The notes under the pieces are model-generated. The model had not been told where the DNA came from and did no database searches. It worked only from the letters and a program-made list of their open reading frames with translations. A stretch of 32,314 nt of DNA, taken from positions 1 through 32,314 of the forward strand of contig DTSE01000227.1 in the NCBI GenBank assembly GCA_012965515.1. The letters are read 5' to 3'. The translations under genes were made by a program, and so were the position numbers. Shown one piece after another: positions 1 to 7,475 of the stretch. This DNA comes from Candidatus Melainabacteria bacterium (lineage in GTDB: Bacteria; Cyanobacteriota; Vampirovibrionia; Obscuribacterales; Obscuribacteraceae). The stretch's first letter is position 1. Each line of letters starts with the position of its first letter.

Positions 1-363
1 TGGTATGAGAAACCAGCTATAGGCGGCAGGCACAATCTGTTGTGCTTTCGTTTTCGCGTAGATCAGAGTACAACACAGGAACTGGAGATTCAGAAAACAG
101 CTGATCGTTCAATGGAGTTTCGTGAAGAGGGCTCAAAAGGAAAAATCCTTCTTTCCGGCACTCAGATAAACTATCCATTGCGCAATTTCAAGTTGAAGCA
201 AATCCGCAAAGGCATGGGTGAAATCATGCACTGGATTGAGATTAAGGACCCCGAGACAATGCGACTTGCGCTGCGGGTCTACACCATGAACCATAGGACC
301 GATCTGACAGGAAAGTCGAATGTAGTTTTGACATTCGAAGATCTGTATAAGAACGGAGAGTAA
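1..363 (+). CDS. Hypothetical protein, C-terminal part (5' end outside window)
   Basis: The frame is open from the first base, so this is the last 120 residues of a longer protein cut by the window edge; a TTG at 40 could start a 107-residue version but has no special support. The visible part is soluble, charged and shows no membrane segment. It has no motif that I recognise. It stops three bases before the next gene's ATG (TAA, then ACA, then ATG at 367), so the two are almost certainly co-transcribed. A role linked to the downstream lipoprotein is inferred from this spacing only. Confidence 0.6.
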   Translation, partial: WYEKPAIGGRHNLLCFRFRVDQSTTQELEIQKTADRSMEFREEGSKGKILLSGTQINYPLRNFKLKQIRKGMGEIMHWIEIKDPETMRLALRVYTMNHRTDLTGKSNVVLTFEDLYKNGE

Positions 364-366
364 ACA

Positions 367-1737
367 ATGAGAATCCGTTCCTGGGTTCCGATGCCCTTAC
401 TAACTCTACTACTTTCGTTCACTCTTGGGGCATGTAGTATCGACGCAGAACCTAGGGCTAGAGTTGGAATTGACACAATAGATTTGCCAGTTGTGGCTCC
501 GACCGCCGTTTATGCTATTCCTGTTGAAACACGTCCAAGTGACTTGAAAGCATTTGTTTCCGATGCGATCAAGCGCAACGCACCAGAATCAATGAGGACC
601 GCGACATTGAGCAGACTCGCTGCTACTTCTACGAAAACTGAAATATGGGCAAAGGACCGCATTCCCAGTGTGATTTTTGAAATGCTTCAGTATAGTGGTA
701 CTTCGCCTGAAGAGGTTAAAGCACTATCTCAAGCTAAAGAGTTTATTGTCATTGCTGGAACTGGTAAACCTGGTTGGCCTCCGCTACACGAATTCGAAAC
801 TCGAACAGCAGCTGCTTCGGTGGCTAAAGCGCTGAAAACTTCGGCGATGGATTTATTTTTGCCGAAGGCAATTTCGATCGAAGATGCTCAGAAGGACTCA
901 CTTTTTCAGCAGAGGAAACAGAATTTCAGTCAGTGGTCCAAGGTTTTGAACTCGGATGATGAAAATGGGTTATGGATGACGACACGTGGGCTGGGGCGAA
1001 TAGGTTTGATGGAGGTACAATCCATTGATGTTCCACCGCAACTAGAAGACTCCTGGTCCTATGTAATGTCGGCACTTTGCTGGAAGATTGCGAAGCTCTC
1101 GAACGAGGAGCTGAAGGCTGGCAAAACTGAAATTAGACTCCCTAGTGCTATTGAGCTTACCGATAAAGATCTCGAGGAAGCTTTTAAGTCTAAGATATCG
1201 CTGAAAGAAAATACTTCAGCGCGACTGTTTCTAACGATTGCGAGAGGCCGAGATGAAGCTGATTACCTTACGATTATTCAGCCGAAAGGAGATACAAGAA
1301 AGTTTGGCGAGTATGTTGTAGACATTACACGCGAGTTACTTGGTGCGCATGAAAATCCAGTTATCGAATCAAGACGTTCGGAAGCAATGCAAGAGGCTAT
1401 GGCTACGGCGAAGGCTGAATTGCCAACAGTAAGAAAGCGTTTTCTCGACAAAGAGTTTCCGTTCGGAAGTCGGCTAATTCTGAAGTATAGAGTAGAAAGG
1501 GGCGCTGATAGAGAGTACCTCTGGGCATATGTGACAGGCTGGCAGGACCCTAAAAGAATACAAGCGATTAGTGGAAACGATTCTGATTACGATCTTAAAT
1601 TGAGATCTGGGCAATTGCTCAACCTAGACTTGGAGACGATAGTCGATTGGGCCCTTATGGAGAAAGACAAAATCGTCCAGGGTGGTTACACGACTAAAGT
1701 ATTAGAGCAAGAGCAGAAAGGATTACCTAAGAAGTGA
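367..1737 (+). CDS. Lipoprotein with DUF2314-like C-terminal domain
   Basis: 456 residues. The N-terminus (MRIRSWVPMPLLTLLLSF) is a lipoprotein signal peptide ending in a lipobox, Leu-Gly-Ala-Cys, so Cys23 should be lipidated and the protein anchored in the envelope. The middle (about 40-350) is mixed alpha/beta and unrecognised. The last ~100 residues resemble DUF2314: an aromatic 'EYLWAYVTGW' strand, a 'LRSGQLLNLDLETIVDW' segment and a terminal 'GGYTTKVL'. DUF2314 has no firm function. In the family it often occurs with ankyrin or other small domains in the cytoplasm, so a lipid-anchored fusion is unusual. The gene follows the partial upstream gene by 3 bp. It ends inside a 12-bp inverted repeat shared with the convergent azoreductase gene. 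The DUF2314 match was judged by pattern only. Confidence 0.7.
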   Translation: MRIRSWVPMPLLTLLLSFTLGACSIDAEPRARVGIDTIDLPVVAPTAVYAIPVETRPSDLKAFVSDAIKRNAPESMRTATLSRLAATSTKTEIWAKDRIPSVIFEMLQYSGTSPEEVKALSQAKEFIVIAGTGKPGWPPLHEFETRTAAASVAKALKTSAMDLFLPKAISIEDAQKDSLFQQRKQNFSQWSKVLNSDDENGLWMTTRGLGRIGLMEVQSIDVPPQLEDSWSYVMSALCWKIAKLSNEELKAGKTEIRLPSAIELTDKDLEEAFKSKISLKENTSARLFLTIARGRDEADYLTIIQPKGDTRKFGEYVVDITRELLGAHENPVIESRRSEAMQEAMATAKAELPTVRKRFLDKEFPFGSRLILKYRVERGADREYLWAYVTGWQDPKRIQAISGNDSDYDLKLRSGQLLNLDLETIVDWALMEKDKIVQGGYTTKVLEQEQKGLPKK

Positions 1738-1773
1738 GTACATCCGAAGCTGGCGCATCGAATGTACTCACTT
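1732..1773. terminator. Long inverted repeat between convergent genes
   Basis: Perfect 12-bp arms, AAGTGAGTACAT (1732-1743) and ATGTACTCACTT (1762-1773), enclose an 18-base spacer that can pair three more bases after one mismatch. The left arm contains the stop codon of the lipoprotein gene (1735-1737). The facing azoreductase gene ends at 1789. The position suits a bidirectional terminator, but there is no clear T-run on either side, so intrinsic termination is not certain. Confidence 0.45.
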
Positions 1774-1788
1774 GCCGTCGAAATTAGG

Positions 1789-2406
1789 TTACGCGGTAAC
1801 GGACTGTAGAAGCTGACCAATAGCCGTTTTTGCTGCACTCTCTGTTGCAGCTTTTGTTTCGGGATCGTTGCCGTGCGCTTTGACAAAAGTGATATCAGTA
1901 ACTCCGATGAAACCGAAAATTGTCCGTAAGTATGGCTCGATAAAGTCCATACTCTTCATTGGCTGCTGCGAATAGTCGCCACCACTGGCGGTTACTACAA
2001 TCACCTTCTTGTCCTTCAATAATCCTTGCGGTTTGCCGCCTTCGAATGTGAAGGTTAGCCCTGGGCGAACGATTGCATCGATGTATGCTTTTAGAATTGC
2101 AGGAATCGAGAAATTGTACATGGGCGCTCCGATTACATAGGTATCGGCTTCCAACAGTTCCTTCATCAGCTCATCCGGCAAGGAAAGGAGAAGTTTTTGC
2201 GCAGAAGTCAGCTTGTCCGCAGGAGTATTCATTGCGAAGATCAATGATTCTGTTGCGAATGGAACGTTGGTTTCGCTCAGATTGCGATGGATAATTTTGC
2301 CGTTGGGATGCGCTTCTTTCCATTTTTCCGCATAGTGCGCGGATAGCCGTCTGGTAATGGAAGCGTCACTCAAACCGCTGGAGTCAATTTGTAAGAGAGT
2401 TGCCAT
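1789..2406 (-). CDS. azoR: FMN-dependent NADH:quinone reductase / azoreductase
   Basis: 205 residues, the normal length of AzoR (flavodoxin-like fold, FMN cofactor). The family transfers two electrons from NAD(P)H to quinones and azo dyes in the cytoplasm and protects against electrophiles. Visible signatures are the N-terminal strand 'ATLLQIDSSGL' with the phosphate-binding loop, 'GAPMYNFSIPAILKAYIDAI' for the flavin and active-site loop, 'VIVVTASGGDY', and 'FGFIGVTDITFVKAHG' near the C-terminus. The start was placed at 2406 because GAGGAAA lies about 6 bases upstream of that ATG; an upstream in-frame start at 2430 lacks this. It diverges from an AraC-type regulator. A TetR-type palindrome lies in the shared intergenic region about 150 bp upstream. 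Confidence 0.88.
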   Translation of the reverse strand: MATLLQIDSSGLSDASITRRLSAHYAEKWKEAHPNGKIIHRNLSETNVPFATESLIFAMNTPADKLTSAQKLLLSLPDELMKELLEADTYVIGAPMYNFSIPAILKAYIDAIVRPGLTFTFEGGKPQGLLKDKKVIVVTASGGDYSQQPMKSMDFIEPYLRTIFGFIGVTDITFVKAHGNDPETKAATESAAKTAIGQLLQSVTA

Positions 2407-2556
2407 TTCGATTTCCTCAAATGCTGCCAAAACAATGAACAGCCACGCAGAGTAAACGACAACAAAAGGTGAGAACGAGCAATCCGCCCATTCGCCTATG
2501 TCAATAACAGTGCTATTTGTCGTTTTTAGCTGTTCGCTGCTATGATGTTACTGGTA

Positions 2557-2574
2557 ATAGACCAAACGGTCTAT
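2557..2574. promoter_or_regulatory. NemR-like palindromic operator
   Basis: A perfect inverted repeat, ATAGACC-AAAC-GGTCTAT (arms 2557-2563 and 2568-2574). Its core TAGACC-N4-GGTCTA matches, from memory, the binding box described for NemR, a TetR-family repressor that senses electrophiles and controls reductases in enterobacteria. It lies between the divergent azoreductase and AraC-type genes, 57 bp before the chosen AraC start. The match to NemR boxes and the control of azoR are inferred. No TetR gene sits next to it. Confidence 0.6.
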
Positions 2575-2631
2575 GTGCTTTCGTTCGATTTTTATGTCCG
2601 AGCGTTCCAAAATTCGGTTTTCGGTGAATTC

Positions 2632-3570
2632 ATGGACTGTTTGTCAGATGCACTAAATAGAATACGATTCAAAAGCTATATTCATTGCAATAGCGAATTC
2701 ACTGCGCCGTGGGGATTGCGCATGCCTGGATTTCAGGGACATGCTGCGTTCCTTGTTATGTTGCGCGGCGGTTGTGTGGTCTCGTTCGATGATTCGAGTG
2801 ACAAATATTCGCTTGCCGCTGGCGAAGTCATGCTGTTGCCGCGAGGTTCAGGATGTATCATTCAAGATAACTCAAACAGTGTCATTGCTGATTTTCTTGA
2901 TGTAAGGCCAGGACCTGCTCCTAAAGGAGAGATTTGGCATTATGGTGGCGGCGGTGCGCTTACTTCGATTTTGATGGGCTGTTTCGAGTTCGACATGCGA
3001 GTCAAGAATCCGCTTGTGGAGAGCCTTCCCGGTGTGATGTACTTGAAGGCTGAGCAGTTGCAATCCGAGCCGTGGCTTGATGCAACCATGCGTTTTCTTG
3101 CATCTGAAACAGCAAGTAATCGTCCTGGCTCCGACATATTGGTCGGGCGCCTAACCGACATGTTTTTCATCCAAATTGTCAGAGCATTTATGACGCAGCA
3201 CAAAGAATGCGCCAGCTCTACCGGCTGGCTGAAAGGGCTGGCAGACCCTGAAATTGGAGCGGCGCTGCGGTTGATTCATGAGCGACCCGCCGCACCTTGG
3301 ACGGTGGCATCTTTGGCGAAAGAAGTTGGAATGTCCAGGACGACATTTGCAGTGAGGTTTGCAAATATTATGACCTCTACTCCGATGGACTACCTCACAT
3401 CGTGGCGCATGCAAGAAGCTGTCAGTTTGATGGAACAAGGCGAGGTGAGCGTTTCCTCGATTGCAACTGCAGTCGGATACACATCCGAAGCGGCTTTCGC
3501 AAAGGCATTTAAGCGCGAAGTCGGCGCGGCGCCCGGTACGTTTCGACGAAGTGTTTTAGCACGTGTCTAA
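2632..3570 (+). CDS. AraC-family transcriptional regulator with N-terminal cupin
   Basis: 312 residues from the ATG at 2632. A longer frame starts at 2542, but it would run through the TAGACC palindrome, and the family's N-terminus normally looks like 'MDCLSDALNRIRFKSYI', so the shorter start is preferred. Residues ~5-165 form the AraC cupin-type sensor domain, including 'LAAGEVMLLPRGSG'. The C-terminal ~100 residues carry two helix-turn-helix motifs, 'TVASLAKEVGMSRTTFAVRF' and then 'SVSSIATAVGYTSEAAFAKA', the normal AraC/XylS DNA-binding unit. Regulators of this subfamily commonly sit beside NAD(P)H oxidoreductases, and here the divergent neighbour is azoR. Its ligand is unknown. The stop codon lies one base from the end of the convergent kinase gene. 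Confidence 0.85.
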   Translation: MDCLSDALNRIRFKSYIHCNSEFTAPWGLRMPGFQGHAAFLVMLRGGCVVSFDDSSDKYSLAAGEVMLLPRGSGCIIQDNSNSVIADFLDVRPGPAPKGEIWHYGGGGALTSILMGCFEFDMRVKNPLVESLPGVMYLKAEQLQSEPWLDATMRFLASETASNRPGSDILVGRLTDMFFIQIVRAFMTQHKECASSTGWLKGLADPEIGAALRLIHERPAAPWTVASLAKEVGMSRTTFAVRFANIMTSTPMDYLTSWRMQEAVSLMEQGEVSVSSIATAVGYTSEAAFAKAFKREVGAAPGTFRRSVLARV

Positions 3571-3571
3571 C

Positions 3572-5773
3572 CTAATTTAACTGAATATCGATTCGCTGAA
3601 GACTGCTTTTGCCAGAATTCGTTGACTCTTGAAACTTGAATCGCTTGTCTTGAATTGCCATTTCTTCTTCAGGTGTTATACAGCCTAACAAGCGAATCTC
3701 CTTTAGAGTCTTGCTCTTCACTAGTTTTGCAACCTGACTATTAGAAAGATCCACCTTGCTAAACTCGATTTCGGTTAGATGAGGCAAGCTCAATATTTCC
3801 TCTAATTGCGAATCACTCAGGGCTTCGAACTTTTCTATTCCTATAGAGTGAAGTTGCGGACATGCGCGCAGAGCTCTAATGGACTGCTCTGTGAGGTTTA
3901 CCCTTTTGAGGATGAGTACCTTTAGTTGTGTCGACTTCGATAGTTCAGCCAAGATATTACTTGGATCGCAACGAATTAGACTGACTTCGCTCAGCTGTTT
4001 GATAAATGGCTGCTGAGAAAGAAGCTTGGAATTCTTTGCTACTGAGAAGGACGCGTATTTTAGACCCTTCATTGTGTTCAGCTGCCGAATTGATTGTTCG
4101 CTAAGATTGACGTCGTGCAGCGAAATAACTTGAAGATTTTTCCACATTGCTGCAGTCCTGAGCATGCGTTCTACACTCATTTCTACCATCTCGCCTTGAA
4201 TAGGTTCGGAAAGGTCTGCAAAATTACTGCCCTGCTCTAAGGCTAATCCGTTTAGCATGTTCTTATCGAATTTCTCGAGAATCGAAGGACTGGCAAAGGT
4301 TTGAGGAAACCGGACTTTTTGAACAGAGAAGACGTAAGGACCCTTCGTCGAGAAGTAGATAGTCCCTTCAGCAAGTCGACCTTCGTATTTGATCGCTCCG
4401 TGTGACAACTGATTGTTGAGTGCATTGCTAATCGAACCGATGCCACACTTCGGAAATTCAATTTTGTATAGAGTAGTTCCTTGATTGAATGTAGCCACAG
4501 GTGTAATTGGTTTTGCATTTCGTAGCTGTTCAGATTTTTCCTTGAGCTGATCTGCCGTGATTTCATACTGCTTGTTTTCTCTGTCGGAAAAGGCGGGGGG
4601 CCATGAAGTGATCTCAGTATTACCTTCTCCTTGATTCTTTGATTGCTGATTGACTTGCGAGATGGCTTTGACGGGCACCTCTGGCTTGCTAGCTTCCTCC
4701 AGTCTTGAGTTAAGACTGAACTGCCAACCAGCAATTGCCAGCAATACTAAAGTGCTTGCCGCAATGAGCATTTTCACGCGTTTGAATTGGAGAGATTTGG
4801 CTGTGTTTTCCTCCAACGACTGATCGAAGGTTGAAGCTTTTCCCCTAACAAGATTCGCCAAGTCATTTGCAACTAATCCGAGATCCGTGTAGCGTGCTGA
4901 AGGCTCCTTTTCCAGCATCTTTTTGACGATAATTTCGAGTGCCGGCGGAAATTCTCGTCCCATTGATGCTTGTTGAAGCGATGGTGTTTCCTCTGTTTGA
5001 TGCAGCATCATTGTTCGCAGTGGGCTCTGCCCAACATGAGGCGGCGTGCCCGTGAGCGCTTCAAACAGAACGCAGCCGAGTGAGTAAACATCCGTTCTTT
5101 GATCGATTGCAGTGCCGCTGCATTGTTCAGGGCTCATGTAATACGGGCTACCAAACACTTCACCAGTCTGTGTGAGAGTTTGGATTTCGCCTTGATCGTT
5201 CAAAACTTTGGCAATTCCAAAATCGACAATTTTGACACTGCCTTCTTCACCGATTTCCTTACCATTAACAAGCATGATGTTGCTCGGCTTTACGTCTCTA
5301 TGAACGACTGAGTTTTGATGTGCGTATGCGAGTCCGAGACATGCTTGCGCAACTATTTTCAGGACGGTGTCAATTGCAGGTTGTTTTTCTTTTTTCAAGA
5401 ATTCTGCCAGCGTCATTCCTTCAATGAACTCCATCACCAAATATGGTGCGTGATCTTCCAACAGTCCAAGATCTGTGACTTTGACCAAGTTTGGATGGTT
5501 CAATTTGAATGCTGCTTTTCCTTCAATCTGAAATCGACGAACATGCGTATCATCGCTTGTGCTGCTGTGTGCAAGCACCTTGAGCGCCAGGTCTTGGTCT
5601 AGAAAAATCTGCTTGACTCGGTAGACTGCCCCCATCCCGCCTCTTCCGAGAAGCGAAATTATCTGGTACTTCTCTGCAACGATATTGCCCGGAAGAAGTT
5701 GTTCTGCTTGAGTCAGGGTAACTTCCGCGGAAGCGAGGGTCTTTTCTGTGGTTTGCTCGATATGGTCTGTCAT
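3572..5773 (-). CDS. Transmembrane Ser/Thr protein kinase with LRR-like outer domain
   Basis: 733 residues. Residues ~35-300 are a complete Hanks-type kinase: Gly-loop 'LGRGGMGAVY' (from 42), Lys65, 'VHRDVKPSN' with catalytic Asp160, 'IVDFGIAKV', and 'GSPYYMSPEQC' in the activation segment. A single membrane helix at about 332-352 (MLIAASTLVLLAIAGWQFSL) splits it into a cytoplasmic kinase and an extracytoplasmic part. From ~540 the outer part shows leucine-rich-repeat spacing, e.g. 'LQVISLHDVNLSEQSIRQL', 'LKVLILKRVNLTEQSIRAL' and 'LTEIEFSKVDLSNSQVAKL'. It is probably a receptor kinase sensing a protein or envelope ligand; the ligand is unknown. Unlike the other two kinases here it has no N-terminal zinc ribbon. 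The ATG at 5773 has no clear Shine-Dalgarno sequence. The gene faces araC with a one-base gap. Confidence 0.9.
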   Translation of the reverse strand: MTDHIEQTTEKTLASAEVTLTQAEQLLPGNIVAEKYQIISLLGRGGMGAVYRVKQIFLDQDLALKVLAHSSTSDDTHVRRFQIEGKAAFKLNHPNLVKVTDLGLLEDHAPYLVMEFIEGMTLAEFLKKEKQPAIDTVLKIVAQACLGLAYAHQNSVVHRDVKPSNIMLVNGKEIGEEGSVKIVDFGIAKVLNDQGEIQTLTQTGEVFGSPYYMSPEQCSGTAIDQRTDVYSLGCVLFEALTGTPPHVGQSPLRTMMLHQTEETPSLQQASMGREFPPALEIIVKKMLEKEPSARYTDLGLVANDLANLVRGKASTFDQSLEENTAKSLQFKRVKMLIAASTLVLLAIAGWQFSLNSRLEEASKPEVPVKAISQVNQQSKNQGEGNTEITSWPPAFSDRENKQYEITADQLKEKSEQLRNAKPITPVATFNQGTTLYKIEFPKCGIGSISNALNNQLSHGAIKYEGRLAEGTIYFSTKGPYVFSVQKVRFPQTFASPSILEKFDKNMLNGLALEQGSNFADLSEPIQGEMVEMSVERMLRTAAMWKNLQVISLHDVNLSEQSIRQLNTMKGLKYASFSVAKNSKLLSQQPFIKQLSEVSLIRCDPSNILAELSKSTQLKVLILKRVNLTEQSIRALRACPQLHSIGIEKFEALSDSQLEEILSLPHLTEIEFSKVDLSNSQVAKLVKSKTLKEIRLLGCITPEEEMAIQDKRFKFQESTNSGKSSLQRIDIQLN

Positions 5774-6065
5774 GGTTTTGCAAATGAGCTGGCCCTAAAT
5801 ACACTTCTCCCCATTTTTAAGTCTTTTTGAACTTCAAAGCGCAAGATGGAGACGTAAAGCAGTGCAAACGTCCGCTGCTAGGAGCAAAACGGAGGATGAT
5901 ATGTACAGGAAAGCCCATGGTGGAATCCCCATTGCGCGCGCGCGTGCGGAGTTATATCTTCATGCACACAAGGTCATTCCCACGTCGCAATCCACCCTCC
6001 AAGCCGGCTCCGCTGAATGCGGCACTGAAAGAAGTGCTGCCGGCATATTTCAGGACGCGCAGAAA
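5774..6065. other. Intergenic region between divergent kinase and TPR genes
   Basis: About 290 bp between a minus-strand kinase and a plus-strand small secreted protein. An open frame continues upstream of the TPR gene to 5862, but its translation is basic and low-complexity without features, and the signal peptide begins only at 6066. A short GC alternation (GCGCGCGCGCG near 5934-5944) is present. Promoters for both genes should lie here; no convincing -35/-10 pair could be picked. Confidence 0.4.
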
Positions 6066-6488
6066 ATGTTGAATTTCATTCTCAGTATTCTCTCGATAAC
6101 GACCAACAGAGCGGCAATGCCGTTGCTTGCAGCGTTGGGAGTTTTTATCACCGCCTCCGTCCCGGCTTTCGCCGCCGATGCTTTTGCAGTCGGTTGCAAT
6201 CACTACAAACAAGGAAAGTTTCCGCTGGCCAAGGCCTTTTTCGTGAAGGCTGTCCAGGACGAACCCACAAGCATCGCTGCGCACTACCAACTGGCGAACA
6301 CTTACTTTCAACTGGGCGAGTACGACAATTCCATTTTTCAGTACAACGCCTGCCTCAAACTGAATCCAGACAATAGAATGCGGGCTTTTTGCGTTAGTGC
6401 TATGAGCCAGATTCAGAACCTGAAGAGAACAAACGCCAACAAAGTGGCGTCCAGCAGTACTGCTGACTCAACCGTCAAACACTATTAG
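6066..6488 (+). CDS. Small secreted TPR protein
   Basis: 140 residues from the ATG at 6066. This start gives a clean signal peptide with a hydrophobic core around 'MPLLAALGVFITASVPAFA' and likely cleavage after AFA, before Ala-Asp. An in-frame extension to 5862 would bury it. The mature part holds two tetratricopeptide repeats: 'AFAVGCNHYKQGKFPLAKAF' plus its partner helix, and 'AHYQLANTYFQLGEYDNSIF' ending in 'LKLNPDN'. TPRs bind proteins, so it is probably a periplasmic or surface adaptor. It diverges from the LRR-type kinase and lies near kinases with TPR-like outer domains; any functional link is inference. The tail is Ser/Thr-rich. Confidence 0.72.
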   Translation: MLNFILSILSITTNRAAMPLLAALGVFITASVPAFAADAFAVGCNHYKQGKFPLAKAFFVKAVQDEPTSIAAHYQLANTYFQLGEYDNSIFQYNACLKLNPDNRMRAFCVSAMSQIQNLKRTNANKVASSSTADSTVKHY

Positions 6489-6592
6489 GCTAAATCCCGC
6501 CCGGTTGTCACTGTCTCCCGCGTGTCTGTATCCGAAAGGATATGTTGGGTAGTCCGGAATCGCCCGTTTGGTCGCCGTCAAGAGCTGTCTGT

Positions 6593-6616
6593 TATAATTA
6601 AATGACTCGAGAGTCA
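6593..6616 (+). promoter_or_regulatory. tetR promoter with overlapping operator
   Basis: TATAAT (6593-6598) is a perfect -10 hexamer. TTGGTC at 6568-6573 is a possible but weak -35, 19 bp upstream. Five bases after the -10 lies the inverted repeat TGACTC-GA-GAGTCA (6603-6616), covering the expected transcription start. TetR-type regulators of RND pumps often bind such TGACT...AGTCA palindromes. Self-repression by the TetR encoded at 6690 is therefore likely but inferred. Confidence 0.55.
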
Positions 6617-6689
6617 ATGAATTCCGGCTAATCTATGTATATGGCTGAATTTTGCGGCAATCGGCTCTTTTCCGGAATGGCTGGGAGCT

Positions 6690-7475
6690 ATGGCGGACAC
6701 GACTGAGACAACAACTGAACCGACATCCGGTCCCTCGGCGATTTCGACAAGTCCGGGTGAGCTGAGAGATCCAGACACGGATAATTCGGCAGATGTTTCG
6801 ACCGATCTGATTTCGGTGCGGATGCGAAAACCGGTTGGCAGACCGAAGGATGAAGAGTTACCGGTGCGCCGCAGGCAGGAAATTTTGGACGCTGCCGCTC
6901 TGTTTTTCGCGCGTTTGGGCTATCCAAATTCGGATTTAAAATTGCTGGCAGAAGAGCTGGGCGTGGCGAAGGGGACTTTGTACCGATATTTCCCCAGCAA
7001 GAAACACCTGTTCCTAGCTACCGTCGATAATTGTATGCAGCAGCTCAGTGAACAAGTTAGTGTCGCCGCCGCACAGGTCGAATCTCCTCTCGATCGAATA
7101 GAGTATGCTCTGCGCGCTTATTTCCGTTTCTTCGATACTCATCCCTACGTGGTCGAGTTGATAGTCCAGGAAAGAGCGGAGTTCAAGGATCGTGCCTTGC
7201 CTGCTCCGCTAGATAAGGACAGTGGTGGAATCTGGCGGCTGCACTTTAGCGATTTGGTCGCCTCCGGTGTTCTGCGCAATGTGCCTGTGGAGAGGCTGGT
7301 GGACACGATGAGCAGCTTGCTGTACGGAGTGATTTTCAACAATTTCATCGGTGGTTCGACCGAATCACTTGAATCTAAAACCGAAGGTGTTCTCGACATA
7401 GTTTTCAACGGATTGATGACCGAGCAAAATTGCTATAGCGCAAAAGGAAACCATGGAAGTGAAATCGACAGTTAA
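6690..7475 (+). CDS. TetR-family repressor of the RND pump operon
   Basis: 261 residues. Residues 1-~60 are a disordered Thr/Ser/Asp-rich extension, longer than usual for the family. The DNA-binding domain follows: 'RRQEILDAAALFFARLGYPN' and then the helix-turn-helix 'LKLLAEELGVAKGTLYRYFP'. The rest is an all-helical ligand domain of the AcrR type, including 'YALRAYFRFFDTHPYVVELI'. Such proteins release DNA when a hydrophobic compound binds. The gene heads the adaptor/pump operon and its last 23 bases overlap the adaptor gene, indicating co-transcription. A palindrome directly after the -10 at 6593 is its probable own operator. The start at 6690 has GGGAG a few bases upstream; the ATG at residue 45 is a less likely alternative. 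Confidence 0.87.
   Translation: MADTTETTTEPTSGPSAISTSPGELRDPDTDNSADVSTDLISVRMRKPVGRPKDEELPVRRRQEILDAAALFFARLGYPNSDLKLLAEELGVAKGTLYRYFPSKKHLFLATVDNCMQQLSEQVSVAAAQVESPLDRIEYALRAYFRFFDTHPYVVELIVQERAEFKDRALPAPLDKDSGGIWRLHFSDLVASGVLRNVPVERLVDTMSSLLYGVIFNNFIGGSTESLESKTEGVLDIVFNGLMTEQNCYSAKGNHGSEIDS

Noticed and set aside
2542-2631. Longer N-terminus of the AraC regulator
   Set aside because: It would run through the palindromic operator and adds residues that the family normally lacks.
4252-4734. 160-residue minus-strand open frame
   Set aside because: It lies in another frame inside the LRR kinase gene and its translation is Ser/Arg/Lys-rich without features; it is a shadow frame.
5862-6065. N-terminal extension of the small TPR protein or a separate small gene
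   Set aside because: The translation is basic and featureless, and it would place the signal peptide in the middle of the protein; start at 6066 explains the sequence better.
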